Translations under genes and position numbers: made by a program | NCBI GenBank assembly: GCA_019454045.1 | Contig: SKCR01015032.1 | Location: 62,001 to 126,000, forward strand | Length of the DNA: 64,000 bases | Origin: Zanthoxylum bungeanum | Taxonomy: Eukaryota; Streptophyta; Magnoliopsida; Sapindales; Rutaceae | Reading direction: 5' to 3' | Shown: positions 47,199-61,256 of the stretch, one piece after another | Layout: each line of letters begins with the position of its first letter | How positions within the stretch are numbered: position 1 is the stretch's first letter | The notes under the pieces: model-generated | The model's database searches: none | What the model saw: only the letters and a program-made list of their open reading frames with translations | What the model was told of the DNA's origin: nothing

Positions 47199-48059
47199 GA
47201 CGTGTGGGTATTGGTTGGACCAAATACTAAATGACTTACCGGAGATTCCTAATAGTTGGAAGTAAATACCACCCTCAATTGGAATCTCCTCGGGTCGAGT
47301 TGCATATGTAATCTTTTGACTATAGGATAGTATTGATTTTGTGTGAGATCTTCCACACTTGGATGTCATGTATGTCAGAAACCTCTCATGGTCTGACCTC
47401 TAGATGTTCGTTGTGTAGGAAACGCTTTTCTTGCGCAGCGAAAACGCTTAAGGCATCCGGATCGAACTTGAAAATTTTTTCTACCATTCCCTTAGATTGT
47501 CCGAATACAACCAATACCACCATTGAAATTTTGCTTCTGTTTTAGACAAAATTTCAGCCCCAAAACAGTCCCCGAACATCCCTGAACAGCCGAACAAAAA
47601 CAGGACTGTTTTCGACCAGATTCGCGCCCAGCGCACTGCCAAAACAGCCCCTGAAATGCGTGGACAGTGGCTGTGTTTCAGTTCTGATTTTTCACTTGAA
47701 AACATACCAACACAACCCCAAAACACCTCTATGTGTTCCCCAAAAATTCCGAATTAAAATGAAACCAAACCGAGTTCCGTTTTACCAAATAAGGGGCGGC
47801 AGTGAGCAAAAATAAGCCTCACTACCGAGTACCAAATAAGAAAAAGATGAAGATGATTATTTGTTTGATACCACAAAGTCTTTCGAGCTATATCTCATTA
47901 CCAACGGAAACTATTGTGGGCCAGACTCACAATATTAAATCCCGAAATATTTTAGAGATGGAATCACACTTGTATTTCTATTTTATTTTCTTTTTGTTCT
48001 TATTTTTGTTTTCTCAATACTTTGAGAGAATAGGAGAAGAAGAAGATGGAGGCTAGAGT
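47199..48059 (+). repeat. copia LTR G1, continuation, and unclassified LTR-like DNA
   Basis: Up to about 47425 it parallels LTR G2 read in reverse (for example TCTTCCACACTTGGATG). Beyond that it has GCGCAGCGAAAACGC, several AAAACAG(T)CCC words and a terminal GAGAAGAAGAAGATGG stretch that could be the rest of the same LTR. It ends where LTR G2 starts at 48060. No coding sequence. Confidence 0.4.
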
Positions 48060-50659
48060 TGTTGGGTTTTTGGGTAAAATACGCGGGTTACGCAGCGGAA
48101 CGCGGAAAATCAAAATTTTCTGATTTCTTTAATTTTTCTTGGGTAATTAAAATAAACATATTTATTTTAATCACTCAATACTCAAAAACAAAAATCTTTA
48201 ACCCGAAAATCATAATTTCAGTAAATTACCATAAAGCCCCAAAGCTTTCCATTTCAATCATTTTAGTCCTAACTTGTTCAAAACAAGCTTAGATGATTTC
48301 CAATCACAACCAAAATGATTTGTACATCAAATATACATTAAAACTGAAAATCTAAAAAATTTCCAGATTTTTTAGTATTTACGAAAATGCCCCTACATCT
48401 TTGCATTTTGATTATTTTAGTCCTAATTTGTCAAATACATAATTAGGTGATTCCCAATCACTACCAAAATGATTTATACATGTCAAAATACAAATTTCAA
48501 TTCAAGAAAAATAATTTTTCAAAATTACCGAATAGGTCCCTCAACTTTCCAAGAATTGCACTTTAGTCCAAATTGATTCAAAACCAATCAAGATCAAGTC
48601 CAATCAACACCAAAATTTATATGAATCATATACACGTCATTAATTAACACATATATGAAAAGCCCCAAATTTGGAGTGGGTTATGAACCCTAATTTTACA
48701 ATTTCCACAAATTGGAAAATTAACACCAAATTAATTAAATTCAACACTTTAATTCAATTCTTTCCACACCAAACAAGTCTCACCACCATGAAACAACTCA
48801 AGAACAATTCTAGGTCATTTATGAGTGGCTAAGCAACTCTAGAATGGCTACGAAGTTATCAAATAACCAAAAAGTAAGCTTAATAAAGCTTTCTTTACTA
48901 AATACACATGCTAACATCTTTCTTTCATGCTTCAAACAAACTTATTACAAACCCAAGAGAATAGAGAAAAACATAAAAACATTATATGTTGAAGTCTAAA
49001 GGCATGGAAATAATTTTCAAGTAAAGAAAAGTAAGAAAATACCTTAATTTCCATGGTTTTCTTCACAAATCCCCTTTAGCTCTTATGTTTTTCTCTCAAA
49101 TCTCTGATTTTGTAATCTATTTTTGAAGCCAAAAGTTGAAGCATATGAAAAAATCCAAGCTTAAAAAGCTAGGCCATGACCGACTTTTGCAAGGGTAATA
49201 TGGTAATTTTAATTTTTACAAATTTAATCAAATATTAAAAATGCTTAAAATCAAAATGTCAACCATCTTAATTAATATATGCACAAATGTACCAATTAAA
49301 TTTTTCCATATTAAAGTAAAAAGATATTTATATTTAATTAATCTAATTATTTAACAATTAAATAATTAGATAATTATAAATATAAATATCCAAATATATG
49401 TATAATATTTACATTAAATATTCCATAATACATATATTTGAGACAAGTGTCAAATACTTTATTTGACAATCAATTAATGTGGATTTAATAAAATCAATTA
49501 TTTAAATCAAATACGCATTAATTAGGAAAAAATCGGAAAAACCCTTAAAGCGTGTATTTATCGTTTAACCGTTAAACGATCTATAAATAATCAATATTAT
49601 TTATAAAAGTAGCCCTAGTGCTCTATGAGTATGTTTCATTAGTTAGACTCTCTAGATTCAGGCATATCCGTCACGAAATCCAATTTCGTGTCCATAATCT
49701 ACCCACCCATAAATTATGACGACAACGGATAAACTCGTTGAATCATACAGGTCAAGGTCATCGTATACGTATAATCCCTCCGTCACAGGTATTCAGATTA
49801 TCCCAGAGATATAAATAAAAATGTCAAATCTCTATAGGTATAATCTCGTCGACGATTCTATTAGCAATCTCTTAATAACACTCAGAACTAATTTCTACAG
49901 TGTACCGCGACCCATGGATTTAACAGATTGCTAATTGCACATTGAATACCTATGCTCTGTACACAGAACTGATGAACACTATCTTCATACGAACATGATA
50001 TCATGAGGATTAGTCCACACCGAACGAACAGACGGAGGTCTGATCTAAATAGATCGGTGACGTGACTGCCATCAAAGTGTGGAGGATACCTCATACATCC
50101 ACAGTGGTATCTTAAGTCGAATGACCACTATGCTCATTTGTCCTGAGAAGATTCCTATTGACGTTGGTGTACCATCTATTAGGAAATTTTCGGTGAGTCG
50201 TTCAATGTTTATCTCATATAAACACCTACACGTCTATACGAGTTTCCCCAGACTCATGGTTCATTGGGATAAACCATCGGACCAAGTCTCGATATACGAC
50301 GTGTACTGGTCTCAGCGGATTTTACTAACCGACCCATGTTAGTAAATCTTGACCATGAACTTTATTTGATAATATATTTCTGGTAGTGTCACTTCCCAAT
50401 GTCAATTACAAATTACTTTGTAACTGTGCACTACATTATATATTATCGGGTCTTTGTCTAATATATACATATCACTAAATCATATTTAGTTTCAATCTAA
50501 TCATAATTAGATATCTAATCGCAATTAGATCGAATATGTATATAAAAGATAAGAGGTGCTACCATTAAATAAGTAATATTATGGAAAAATGAATTGTTTG
50601 TATTCATGAATCAGACATAAATACGATCCGGATTGGCACTCCGAGCACCAACCCTAACA
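48060..50659 (-). repeat. copia LTR G2 (about 2.6 kb)
   Basis: On the minus strand it starts TGTTAGGGTTGGTGCTCGG and ends CCCAAAAACCCAACA. A polypurine tract (AAGTGGGAGAAAT, 50672-50660) abuts the start, so this is the 3' LTR of an element whose interior lies to the right. No second copy and no TSD are found in the window. CGCAGCG words occur near the end, as in the solo LTR at 13208. Confidence 0.7.
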
Positions 50660-53600
50660 ATTTCTCCCACTTGCTCTAGTGCCAATCCATGGTATCATAT
50701 ACACATCTCAATGTGTATCACATACTCATGGCCCTCAAGAGCTCACCTATCACTCAAGAGGTAGGCAACAACAAGTAAGCCCGCTATAACATATTGGGTC
50801 TGTCTAACAAACCCAATTGTTTCCCTTAACCATCATCATTCATATTTTGTAGAACCCAAGTTCTACAACAATATAACTCAGATGCTACATCAATATTGTG
50901 TTATAGCTATTAAGTTGTCTATGTATTTTGGGATCAAATCCAAAATACTTTGCAGACAACCACAAGTACAATAGTAATATCAAAACTTCTAATCTATAGG
51001 GTCACTATGCAACTTCATAAGTCAATATTTCATAAGTTACAACTAATTCTACTGATTCAGTAGAATTAACAGTGACACTCCCACTGCATCTTTTCTGACT
51101 TTATATGACGTAGACTGTCTAACGTCATAATTAGACTCAAAACTAATTTGACCCTAATGGTTGTGGATTATATTCTCCATGAATAAAAAACTTGTTCTTA
51201 ATATCTCAAAGATCACAAAGAACATGTTTCAAGATCCATCCTATAGTCTATAGCGTATCAAAATAACTTGTAACTTATTACGATTAAATTGATATCTTTA
51301 ATCGCACATAATATAGTATCTATTATGCCATCATCCTATAATGCATAAAATTGATTAGACATTCTAATCAATTTCTCTTTCGACTAAGGAATCATCCTTT
51401 ACGAAAGATAAATACTATATACAAAAAATACACTAACTGTCAAACAGTTACACTAACTGTCATACAGATAGTTTTGATGTGTCCTTTATTAGATTATATC
51501 TAATGCACGACTAATGGGTGTATCTCACTAGTCTCTTATTTTATATCATATATAAAACTTTATATTAAATATAATAGAGACTACTTCCACTGCTTTCACG
51601 GAGAAAAGAAGATTTAGGTAAACCTTTTACCTCACAAACATTTCATTATTACATTAATAATGATAATATTGTTAGGATATACAATACTAGAAAGAAATTT
51701 GTACGCTCCCACTGACCCTACTATCATATATGTATTCTCTATGTTTTGATAAAATCAGACAATCTGACTATCAAAATTAGAGAACATAAATTTCCGGAAA
51801 GCTTATCTAAGTCTACAATAGGCTCTATAAGCTAGTATATCAGACTGTGATCTTAGCAGAATACAAACTCTAGGGCCATTCTAGAATGAACTCTTCAAAC
51901 AAAGAAACCACAACAGATCTCTCATTCGAAGAAAACATTCAGGAACGCCACTTTGTATTCTTTAGTCAAAATTCATAGTTTAATATCAACATTAACCAAC
52001 AGATCATTAATTGTCCAATTAGTGCGACTAGAGACAAGTTTTCTCAGAATCTACAATAGATCAATGAGTATAACTTTTCTCACTGTCATACTATAAAGAT
52101 CAAACTTTTATCAATCTCACTTTGCTTTTGCTGCGCAAATAATTTGTACATTTTATGAACGATTCATAACGAAAGCTTAATCAAGTTCAAAACTTGATCG
52201 TAGTAAGCTATAAACAATGTTAGATCTATGGTTTAATGGTAATTTCAGAAATCGATATCAAATATCGCTCCCACTATAAATTATAGGATAATTTTCTTCG
52301 ATAAGAAAACAGCAGAACCATTAGGTATCAAATACTTTGTAAATGATTTTGGCATCCTATTAAACTTATACGGAAGTTGTCTAAGGGTCATTTCATCTTA
52401 TTAATTACATAGTTCCATTTATAGTTTATCACTCTCACATTTGACTTCAATAAGTCAAGTCTTTTCTACAATCATTAACTTCTGATGTTACTTTCCAAGT
52501 AATAAAATAATTTTTAAATACTCAGCATCATAGAAAAGATATTCTATCAAATAGAAAATAATATTCTATTAAGTAGAATAAATGATAAACTTTTACTTGT
52601 ACCTCCAAGGGGCAAGTACTTTCAATTATATAACTACTATACAAAAAAATATTCAAATCTCAAACTTTTCAAGATTTGAATTTTCTACTTATACATATCA
52701 TATACGTAACTGTAGAAACTAATGGAATATTAATTAAAAGGATGAATTAGTGTTACTAGAGCATATCCCCAAGAGTATTGGAAACTAATTCGGTAACACT
52801 CAATATCAAACGAATCAAATCATATAAGATTCGATTTCTCCCTCTAACTAATTCCATCACGATGGAATCGTAGAAGAATAATATTGATTAAGAATCACAT
52901 TCATTACATAACTTTAGGAAAAAATTACCGTTAATTCATATGTTTGATCATATCAAACATCTTTGAACAATTCAAAGACTCACAATGAATTTAAAATATA
53001 GTTTTCAACACTTCAAATAGAATATCATTGAACCATTCAAAATATTATATCCGCGTTTCATCAGAAACATATTGAAAGTTCTCGAACCATTCAAGACTTT
53101 CAATATATATTCTTTAGAAAGCACGTAACTAAGTCATGACAATTCATTAACTAAGTTACGAAGTAAAGAAAACTATCCAAGGCAATTTCCAATTCATTAA
53201 ACTATATACTTCAAAAGTATTAGTTTAATAAATTTGTGGTCCAATGACGATCATTGGTTAAATGAGATTTAATCACATCCTGAATACAGTATTCATGAAA
53301 TGGATAAGGATATATGGTGTGATCTCATATCATACCATCCTTTACCATACGGAATAAGCATCTAATGCTTATATGATAAAATCTTATAAAGCACTGTTCT
53401 AAGTTATTCAGTTAACCGAATAATTTTCTTAATATTTATCTTCTTATCAATGACACTACTAGTCATATAAAAATATGTAATAACTATTTATATAGAACAA
53501 GTAACATTCCAATAGTCACAAGTTCTGATATCAAATATCAAAACAATCATTAAACATTATTTTAAATAACTAGATGGGAGATTTGGTATCCAATACCTTC

Positions 53601-53740
53601 AGTTGTCGTATTGTGAGAATCGATATTCTCTATACACAACTATACACATCACTTTTCTTTAACCTTTTAATTTATCTTCAATTATTCACAATAATTGCAA
53701 ACAATTGATTAGCAAACTATGTCAAACACGTGACTTCTAA
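50660..53740 (-). pseudogene. very degraded copia pol interior of element G
   Basis: No frame over 60 codons remains. The identification rests on its position next to a polypurine tract and LTR, and on recurring minus-strand landmarks. One is GTACGCTCCCACTGACCC (about 51702), at about 1 kb from the LTR, where elements C and D have a similar RT-region phrase. Domain limits cannot be given. It ends by about 53740 where the LTR of element F is recognisable. Confidence 0.5.
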
Positions 53741-53825
53741 AGGCATTATTGTTTAATTAAATTGGATTTAATTACGTCACGATGGAAAATTCGTTTAATC
53801 GGATTAAACGAAACTGGGCCCAAAG
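53741..53825 (+). repeat. element F 5' LTR, part interrupted by E
   Basis: TTTAATTAAATTGGATTTAA through GGGCCCAAAG matches the minus strand of element C's LTR near 29215-29300. The LTR continues at 60779 after element E. The upstream part of this LTR is not recognisable to the left, either truncated or decayed. Confidence 0.75.
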
Positions 53826-54197
53826 TGTTGGGTTTCTACTATAGTCCCAAGATCATTCAAACATAGAAATCATGTGAATACTCATAAGAAGTATGGCGGA
53901 ATCATACTTATAAAGAACGGCTTTTGCGATGCGACGAACAACAAAAATTCTTACACTTTTTAATGTGCCTTTATGACTTAGATTCTAAATCTATTCGTTA
54001 CGGGTCTCAAAGCCCAATTAACATCCAATGTCAATTTAATTAAAGTCCAATGGGCTTTCAATTAATTTCTTAAGGCATGGACTTTGGTCTATATGGGTCA
54101 AACCCAAATACCAAAGCCCATTTAAGGAATCACCCTTATTTGTCAAGAAACCAATTTAGGCCCAATTAAAATTTTAAAGGTCCATTAGTTATATTTG
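53826..54197 (-). repeat. inverted LTR end plus inverted leader segment of E
   Basis: 53826-53949 is the reverse complement of 60650-60773 with about 5 mismatches. 53950-54197 matches the minus-oriented leader of D (about 39545-39795, TTACGGGTCTCAAAGCCC). The junction with plus leader is at about 54198. Confidence 0.9.
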
Positions 54198-55150
54198 TGC
54201 TAGCGGGAGAAAGGAAATGGAGAGATTTGTTCTAGGAACAATGTGTTTAAGTATCCATCCACATATCATTATTATTTTATTTATACGCACCTTATTATGT
54301 TTTTAGAATGCATGTTTAAGGGTGTATGATGATGAGACCTTAACAAAGATAATTAATTGGTTGCCAATTACGCGAAAAACCCTCAACATATATTAAGCGT
54401 TTTTCCTTCCATTGAGTGATTCTTACTCAAGATCCAAGATTGGCACTGGTTTGTTGGCCAAAGTCAAGACCTTTGTCCGTCACGGATGTGTTTGAATCAT
54501 GAAGGCTTTGTTCCATATCGGTGTCTTGTCCAAGTTGTGATTTGTTGGCCAAAGTCAAGATCACTTATTGTCCATCGATTACGAAGCTTTCCAAAGTCAA
54601 TGGGTTCCGCTTAACTGGGATCATTAAGTTTGTTGTGCCAAAGCCAAGGCTTAGTTGATTCAGAGGAAAAAGGTTAGGGAATATATTGGCATATATAAGA
54701 TATATGTTTCGGACTTGGATGTCCACCTACTGGATCTAGGAATTGGATGGGATCCAATTGATCTTAGAGATCTACCTAGTTAATTATCATACAATTTGTT
54801 GGCCAAAGTCAAGATTGTGTGTTATTGAACGGGATCCTAGCCCACTAGGAAACAAGGTTTTCCGAGTACTCCACAGAGGGTTAGAGGCTCGTCAAAAAAT
54901 AGTGGGAGGTAAGTATTAAATTTGCAATATTCGTTTAGTTACTTGCCAATACGCGCTCATTACAAATTTTTTGTCATCAAATTAATATATTAGTTGGACT
55001 AATATTTAATCGTTGTTTAATTGGATTATAGTAATCAATATAATTGAATTTAACCAATTAAATTATAGTTGATTATATAGTTAGACTATAGTAATCATTA
55101 TATTTAATAGTACCCAAAATCGTTGATTTGATAGTTAGACTATTGGAATC
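54198..55150 (+). other. leader region of element E
   Basis: It begins TGCTAGCGGGAGAAAGG, equivalent to 62554 of element F, so about 1.3 kb of proximal leader is missing. TTGTTGGCCAAAGTCAAG is at 54451, 54542 and 54796. Confidence 0.8.
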
Positions 55151-58100
55151 AAGATAAATGAAAGATTAGCGTTTAGAACATAATCCTGGGAGAAAATATT
55201 TTAAACGGCTTTAATTTTCAAATTAGGAATAAAACTTCAGGATAGTCATGAAGACCGAGAAGTTACTTTATTTGATAGAGTGACGTCTCGAGCCTAAGCC
55301 CGAGTTGAGCAAATAGTAGAACATGATATTTGGAATATTCATGTGATGATAACTTTAGTGCTTAATCTGTTATGCTTGCCGCAAAGACTCCTTAATTTCT
55401 TAGTCAGAACTAAGGATTAGATCCTTATAGTATGATATTGAAATTGAAGGATCTGCATAGATCTATCCTTAGATCTTAGAAGAACTAATTGCATTAGAAA
55501 ACTCTTGGAGAGTTAATGGCTATACTCAAGGAGAAAAAGACAGAGTTTGTAATAGGGCAAGAAGCACAAGGCGCATCTTACTTCGACATCCCAGAAGGCC
55601 AAGGCTTGGCCAAAGGTTTCTAAGGTGTGGAAAAGGGGCAAAGGAAAATCATTATAATCTTGTGGGAAGACATGGGACATATCCCAAAATGTCTGCCTAA
55701 ACTGTGGCAAACGGGGTCACTGGAAGCGTGACTGCCGTATGGACAAGGCAGACATAAAGGAATTGAAGACGGGCAAGGCTCCGACTTCAAATATGTTTGT
55801 CATCAACATGTTCACTACTAGTATTAAAATTGGATTTTAGATACTGGATGTGGTACATAAATATACGTACTGGTGTACAGAATCTGCTGATAAGCAGGAT
55901 ACTGACTTCAGTTGAGATTTATCTGCGAGTCGGAAATGGGACGACAGTCGCTGTTTTATCCGTAGAAACCTAAGTTTAGGAACTACCATTCGGGTATGTA
56001 CTTAAATTAGGAAACTGTTAAAATGTAACTAGTTTGACTAGAAACATTATCTCTATATCAGGGTTTAACCCGTTGCGGGTATACCTTTATATTCTAGAAC
56101 ACTAAAGTGTCTTATTTTATAAAGATGATATTGAGATAAACACATTAGATGTGAATAACAGTATTTATATTTTGAATATAAATAAATCTTAAACGTATAA
56201 CAGGACAAACAAATAGCTCAAACTGATTTAATCAGTTGAGACTTATAAGTGGCATTGTTGTCTTGGACACATTAAACAAGACTCGTATATCCACACTTTT
56301 GAAGAGTGGATACTAGGACGGATTTGATTCTATTCAAATAATGTCTACGAATCTAGTTTATTAGGCAAAGTGCCTAAAACACCTTTTACTTGGTAAAAGT
56401 ATGAGTGCCACCGATCTGTTAGCCCTCGTTCATAGTGACGTAAGTGGGCCCATGTCTAGCTAGGCTAGAGGTGGATATGAATACTTCGTAACCTTTACGG
56501 ATGTGGCATCGCGTTATGGTTATGTGTTTCTTGTGAAACACGGATCAGAAACTTTTGATGAATTCAAAGAGTTTCGACACGAAGTAGACAAACAGATCGG
56601 CTAAAGTATTAAACACCATTATTGGACCATGATGAAATTACTTAAGAAATAAGTTTCTCAAATACTTGAAAGAGTATATTATTCTTTCAATGAGGACTCC
56701 TCCCGGAACACCTCAATTGAGCGGTGTGTCCAAACGGAGAAACCAAATTTTGTTGGACATGATAAGTTAATCATGAGTCACTCTGAGCTACCATTTTCCT
56801 TCTGGGGATAAGCATTAAACAGTGCAAAACTTATTTTGAATAAGGTTACATAAAAATTTGTTAGACAGACTTCATATTAGATATGAACAGGAAAGAAACC
56901 GGGTTTTCTCATTCTTGAAGATTTGGGTATGCTAGGCATATGTTTGGATGATACCAAACTAAAACCCAAATCGGATAAGTGCCTAAGTTGTGGGTTATCA
57001 TAGGGTAACCAAAGTATAGTACTTATACAACTCACAAGAGAACAATGTAATTGTTGCTCACCATGCGGTTTTCCTAAGAGGAATACCGATATGCAGTGGT
57101 AAGTGGGAAGAAAGTAAAACTCGATGAAAATCAGAGTAATACTATTCCAGGCACTGATTCCTTAATGGAACACAAATAGTTCATCAATGATGAAACTATA
57201 CCAATAATCTTCAAATACACAAGAGCCGCGCAAGTCGGAGAGAGTCAGAAAACAACCTGGGAGGTATAGGTTTCTGATCTCACCTCATAAAGATGTCAAT
57301 TTATTTAGGAATACAAACTGACTACGTATGAGGAAGTGATACAAGGTATCGACTCCCTATTATGGCAAAGTGTCATGAAGTCCGAAATGGATTCCATGTA
57401 TACCAACCAAGTTTAGACACTAGTTGTTGTACCGAAGGCATTGTGCCTATTGGTTTTATAAAAATCTTCAAGGAAGACATACATGGAAGGCAACATACCA
57501 ACGTACTAAGCTAGGCTTGTAGCGAAAAGGTATCGTTATCAACATTGTGTCGATTACGACGAAACCTTTTAATCGTTGCCATTGTTAAATCCATTTGGAT
57601 AATGCTTGCTGATGCTGTATGTTTCATTCATGAAATATGGCAGCTGAACGTCAAAATTGCTTTCCTTAAAAGAAAACCTTTTGGAGGATGTTTACAACAT
57701 CCTGACGGTTTTGTCGTACCAAAACAAGCAAACAAGGTTTGCAAGTTATTCGATCCATTTATGGATTGAAGCAAGCATTGCGTTCTTGGAGTTATCGTTT
57801 TGATGTAATCATAATGGTATATGATTTAATTCAAAACGAAGATGATTTTTGTGTATATAAGAAGATTAGTGGGAGCGCACTGACAGTGAAAGTCCTATAT
57901 AATGATGGCATATCATTTCTTGGAAATGACATTCCCATAATAAAGTCGGTGAAAGCTTGGCTTTCATGAAAATTCTCCGTAGAATTCTTGGGAGAGACAA
58001 CCTTTATTCTAGGAATAATGATTTACTGGGATAGATCTAAAATTTGTTGGCACTCTCTGAGAACTCGTACATTAAAAAAAATGTACGCGACATGGTGTCT

Positions 58101-58690
58101 CATATACTTTGAGCATATGGAGTCACAATCGGGCCAATCCAATTGATAGTCACTGGATTGATGTTAAGAACATCCTTTAGTAGCTTAGATGAACTAAGGA
58201 TGCTTTCTTATACTATGGAGAATGAGAACTTGAAGTGACTGGGTTCACTACTGCAAGTTTCCTAACCGACAAAAACGACTATAAGTCGTAATAAATGTAC
58301 TATACAGTTTGAATAACGGAACAGTGAGCTGGAAATCTTCCAAGCAAGATATTGTTGCCGAATAAACAATAAAATTGGAATATTGCTGCAGCTGAGGCAG
58401 CAATTGAAGCCTTTTGGATTGATAATAATCCTAATCAGATTAGGAGTAGTTCTGTTAGCAGCCGAGCTAGGCTACAGCACAGGCTAAAGAATTAATGGTC
58501 TCATCAACGATCCAGATATATACTTCAATATTCATCTGATTCGTTCGGATCATACGTCGTGGCGATGTGATGATCGAATAAATTGCATCAGATGATAACA
58601 CCGCAAATCCGCTGACGAAAGCCTTTTCTCAGCAGAAGTTTGAGCGAACCGTACATAGTTCGGGTGTAGGACACTTGAGTGATTGGCTAT
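55151..58690 (+). pseudogene. pol: element E gag-pol, heavily degraded
   Basis: Gag would start at about 55152, but the site reads AAGATAAATGAAAG instead of AGATGGCTGGAAAG. The zinc knuckle LNCGKRGHWKRDCR is readable at about 55692-55735. The integrase core is near 56420-56600 (FVTFTD... equivalent). RT is in 57545-57969 (EIWQLNVKIAFL, PDGFVVPKQANKVCK), with the YVDD site changed to about YNDG. RNase H is at 58230-58690. Frames are short and stops are many throughout. Confidence 0.8.
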
Positions 58691-58693
58691 AGG

Positions 58694-58706
58694 CCAAGTG
58701 GGAGAT
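58694..58706 (+). promoter_or_regulatory. polypurine tract of element E
   Basis: CCAAGTGGGAGAT directly before the 3' LTR, identical to that of elements C and D. Confidence 0.85.
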
Positions 58707-60773
58707 TGTTGGACAATTATGACCCATAGCATCGCTATTTGTACAGATCATGGTGTTTTTGTACAAATTAACTATGTGACAAAGGAAACTGCTCTTTTAT
58801 CATTTGTAATTAGATTACCAAGATATATAAATGATAAAAGGTCCTTATGATTAGTTCCGGATTGAGATGATATGAGACAGTATCAATCCATGAAGTTTAA
58901 TCATTAAATATCCCTAGTCGTAGTATTATCGAGATTGGACATCGATAATACGGAATAGACTAGTATTACACTTGTGCGCGTTGTGGGAGCATAACGACAT
59001 AGTTCTCATATATTTTGGTATAAGATACTCATGCAAGTGTAATAGGAGGTTGTGTTTACCGATGGTACGGAAACAACTTCTCTCTGGATAGACCCCTCGG
59101 AATTCCATTGGTAGTATGACTATCTGTCTATGGAAGTCCGAATCAGGGTAGGTGTATTTGGTCTTAACCTGAGACTTGCACCGGTAATACTTGCGACAAT
59201 CAATATACTTTGGTTTTGGTCGTCCAGGACTTTAACAGGTTCTGTGTATGCCTCTTCTGGGTATATTGAGAATCGTAGTGTATTGGGTGTGATGTCAAGA
59301 TGGAAGCATCACTCCAGTCATAGTGGAGATGATGATCACGTAGGATACGGAACTGGTGCTCTTTAGTACTGCAGTCATCGGGATAATATGACTAGGTCAT
59401 GATTATCCGATTATAGAGACTAGTTATCAGAGATCCGATATGTGCTTCGTACGGGGCAGACATAATTCCAGCCCCAGGCCTAGCACGTGACATCCGATAC
59501 TGGATCATAATATGCAATACTATGTATACTATGCCTGATAAAGATTACATATTCCTTTAAGAATATTTCTGGAGAATTGGGTAGGCATAGTGCTTTGCTA
59601 GAAGCCAACCATGTCTTGTAAATCGGTAAAAACGTAGTACTAGGTACGTACATGTTCGGATAGTCCGACGGCCGGATTTACTGCCAACATATCCGGGGAT
59701 CTCATGGGTCGCTTCCCGAAGATTCACCGATGACGTATGACTCGCACATTATTAATCTGGGATTAATTATAAGAGAGAGAAAATTAATCTGGGATTAATT
59801 ACGGAGATATTTTATCTGGGATAAAATATTATTTAAAGAGAGAGAACGATTAATTTAGAATTAATCGATAAAATAATATATTCGATATATTATACGAAAT
59901 TAGATTTCGACGCGGAATTAAAATTAGATTTTAATTCGGGCAAACGAGTTAATTTAGAATTAATTCTCTAGCGACGTGAATAGTTATTTTGCTAGGCATA
60001 ATTATTTAATAGTTATTTTGCTAGGCATAATTATTTAATTATTTCACAACGGAAAATTCGTTAATTCGGAATTAGCGAACCCGAGCCCGGGAGTGTTTGC
60101 GGGCCCACTCGCATTTCGAATTCAAGTGCGGCCCACAAGTCACATCAAGCGTCAAATCACTAGTCAATCAAGTGATGGAAGTCACATCACTTTGAGTGAA
60201 GTGATGCTTGTCATCATTGATTGATGTGAATAGTTGATGGGGGTGGTTGAAGACTTAAAGTCTTGTACCAAAATTTTGAATTTTGAAAAATGGTAATTGT
60301 TTTGGTATTTGTTTTTGGAAATCAAATAAACCAAAAATATATAACACACATTTTTTCTCTTCCCTCTTCTCTCCCCCTTACACGGTTTTGGAACCCATTT
60401 TTTCTCTCCTCTCATATTCAGCTTTTGAAGCCAATTTTCTATCTAATTTCTTGGCTAGGCCGAGAATAAGAAGAAACACAATGGAAGATTTGTGGCAAAT
60501 CTTTCCAATGCTAGCACATGAAGAGTCATCCAAAGGTGATAGGGAAACAAACCCTTGAGCATGGAATCCATTCCCAAGCTTGGAGCTTGACCGAATTTGG
60601 AGAGCACAACAAGGAACCCATGGCCGAAAGCTTCAAGGAAGGTGCCAAGAATTTTTGTTGTTCGTCGCATCGTAAAAGTCGTTCTTTGTAAGTATGATTC
60701 CGCCATACTTCTTATGAGTATTCACATGATTTCTATGCTTGAATGATCTTTGGACTATAGTAGAAACCCAACA
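58707..60773 (+). repeat. 3' LTR of element E (2067 bp, full length)
   Basis: TGTTGGACAATTATGACCC to CCCAACA. It has the same AATTAATCTGGGATTAATT palindromes (59753 on) and a duplicated 30-bp block, ATAGTTATTTTGCTAGGCAT... at 59980 and 60008. It is the best full-length LTR of the D/E type in the window. Confidence 0.95.
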
Positions 60774-60778
60774 CAAAG

Positions 60779-61256
60779 TGTGTTGTGTAAACCAAATTGA
60801 ATTTTGAATTCAAAGTGGTGGGACCCACTAACTTAAATCAACTTGTCACAAGTGTGATGGAAGTAGTTGGTTGCATTTAATGCAACTTTTTACATAACCA
60901 AAGCTTCTTTAACAAGTTTTGTTTTTGGAAAACATATACTTGCCTTTTGTTTTAGAAACAAGTCAACACAAAACATCATCTCTCTCCCAACTCTCTCTTT
61001 GGCCGAATTCTCTAACCTTGGAGGTGGAAAATTTTGCTTCAAATTTTGTTCAAGCTAGCACTTAAAGGAGTGAAAGAAAGGTGATAGGGAAACTCACCCT
61101 TGAGTTTGGAATTCATATTCAAAGTTTGGAGCTTCTACATCCATGGAAAAGTTTTGAACTTCAACCAACCAATGTAAGTATTCCGCAACTTTCTTTCGTA
61201 AAATCACACTTGAATCAATGTTTAGGATCCTTGGGCAAGTCTTAGAGACACTAACA
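60779..61256 (+). repeat. element F 5' LTR, terminal part
   Basis: It continues the LTR broken at 53825 and ends GAGACACTAACA, like element C's LTR. It is followed by a primer site. Confidence 0.85.

Larger units (their letters stand above)
53826..60773 (+). mobile_element. aberrant copia element E with inverted left end
   Basis: CAAAG at 53821-53825 and 60774-60778 is a perfect TSD. The right end is a full plus-oriented LTR (58707-60773). There is no 5' LTR. The left end is instead the reverse complement of the last 124 bp of the LTR, then a reversed piece of leader, then plus-oriented leader from 54198. The element therefore has terminal inverted repeats TGTTGGG...CCCAACA of about 125 bp. 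The interior order is gag, protease/integrase, RT, RNase H on the plus strand, all degraded. Confidence 0.92.

Noticed and set aside
60283..60558. Frame of 91 codons in the LTR of element E
   Set aside because: It lies wholly in LTR sequence, is not preserved in the D or C LTRs, and has low-complexity composition.
53826..60773. Element E as a DNA transposon because of its terminal inverted repeats
   Set aside because: The repeats are LTR ends, the interior is copia gag-pol with polypurine tract and LTR, and the TSD is 5 bp as for copia.
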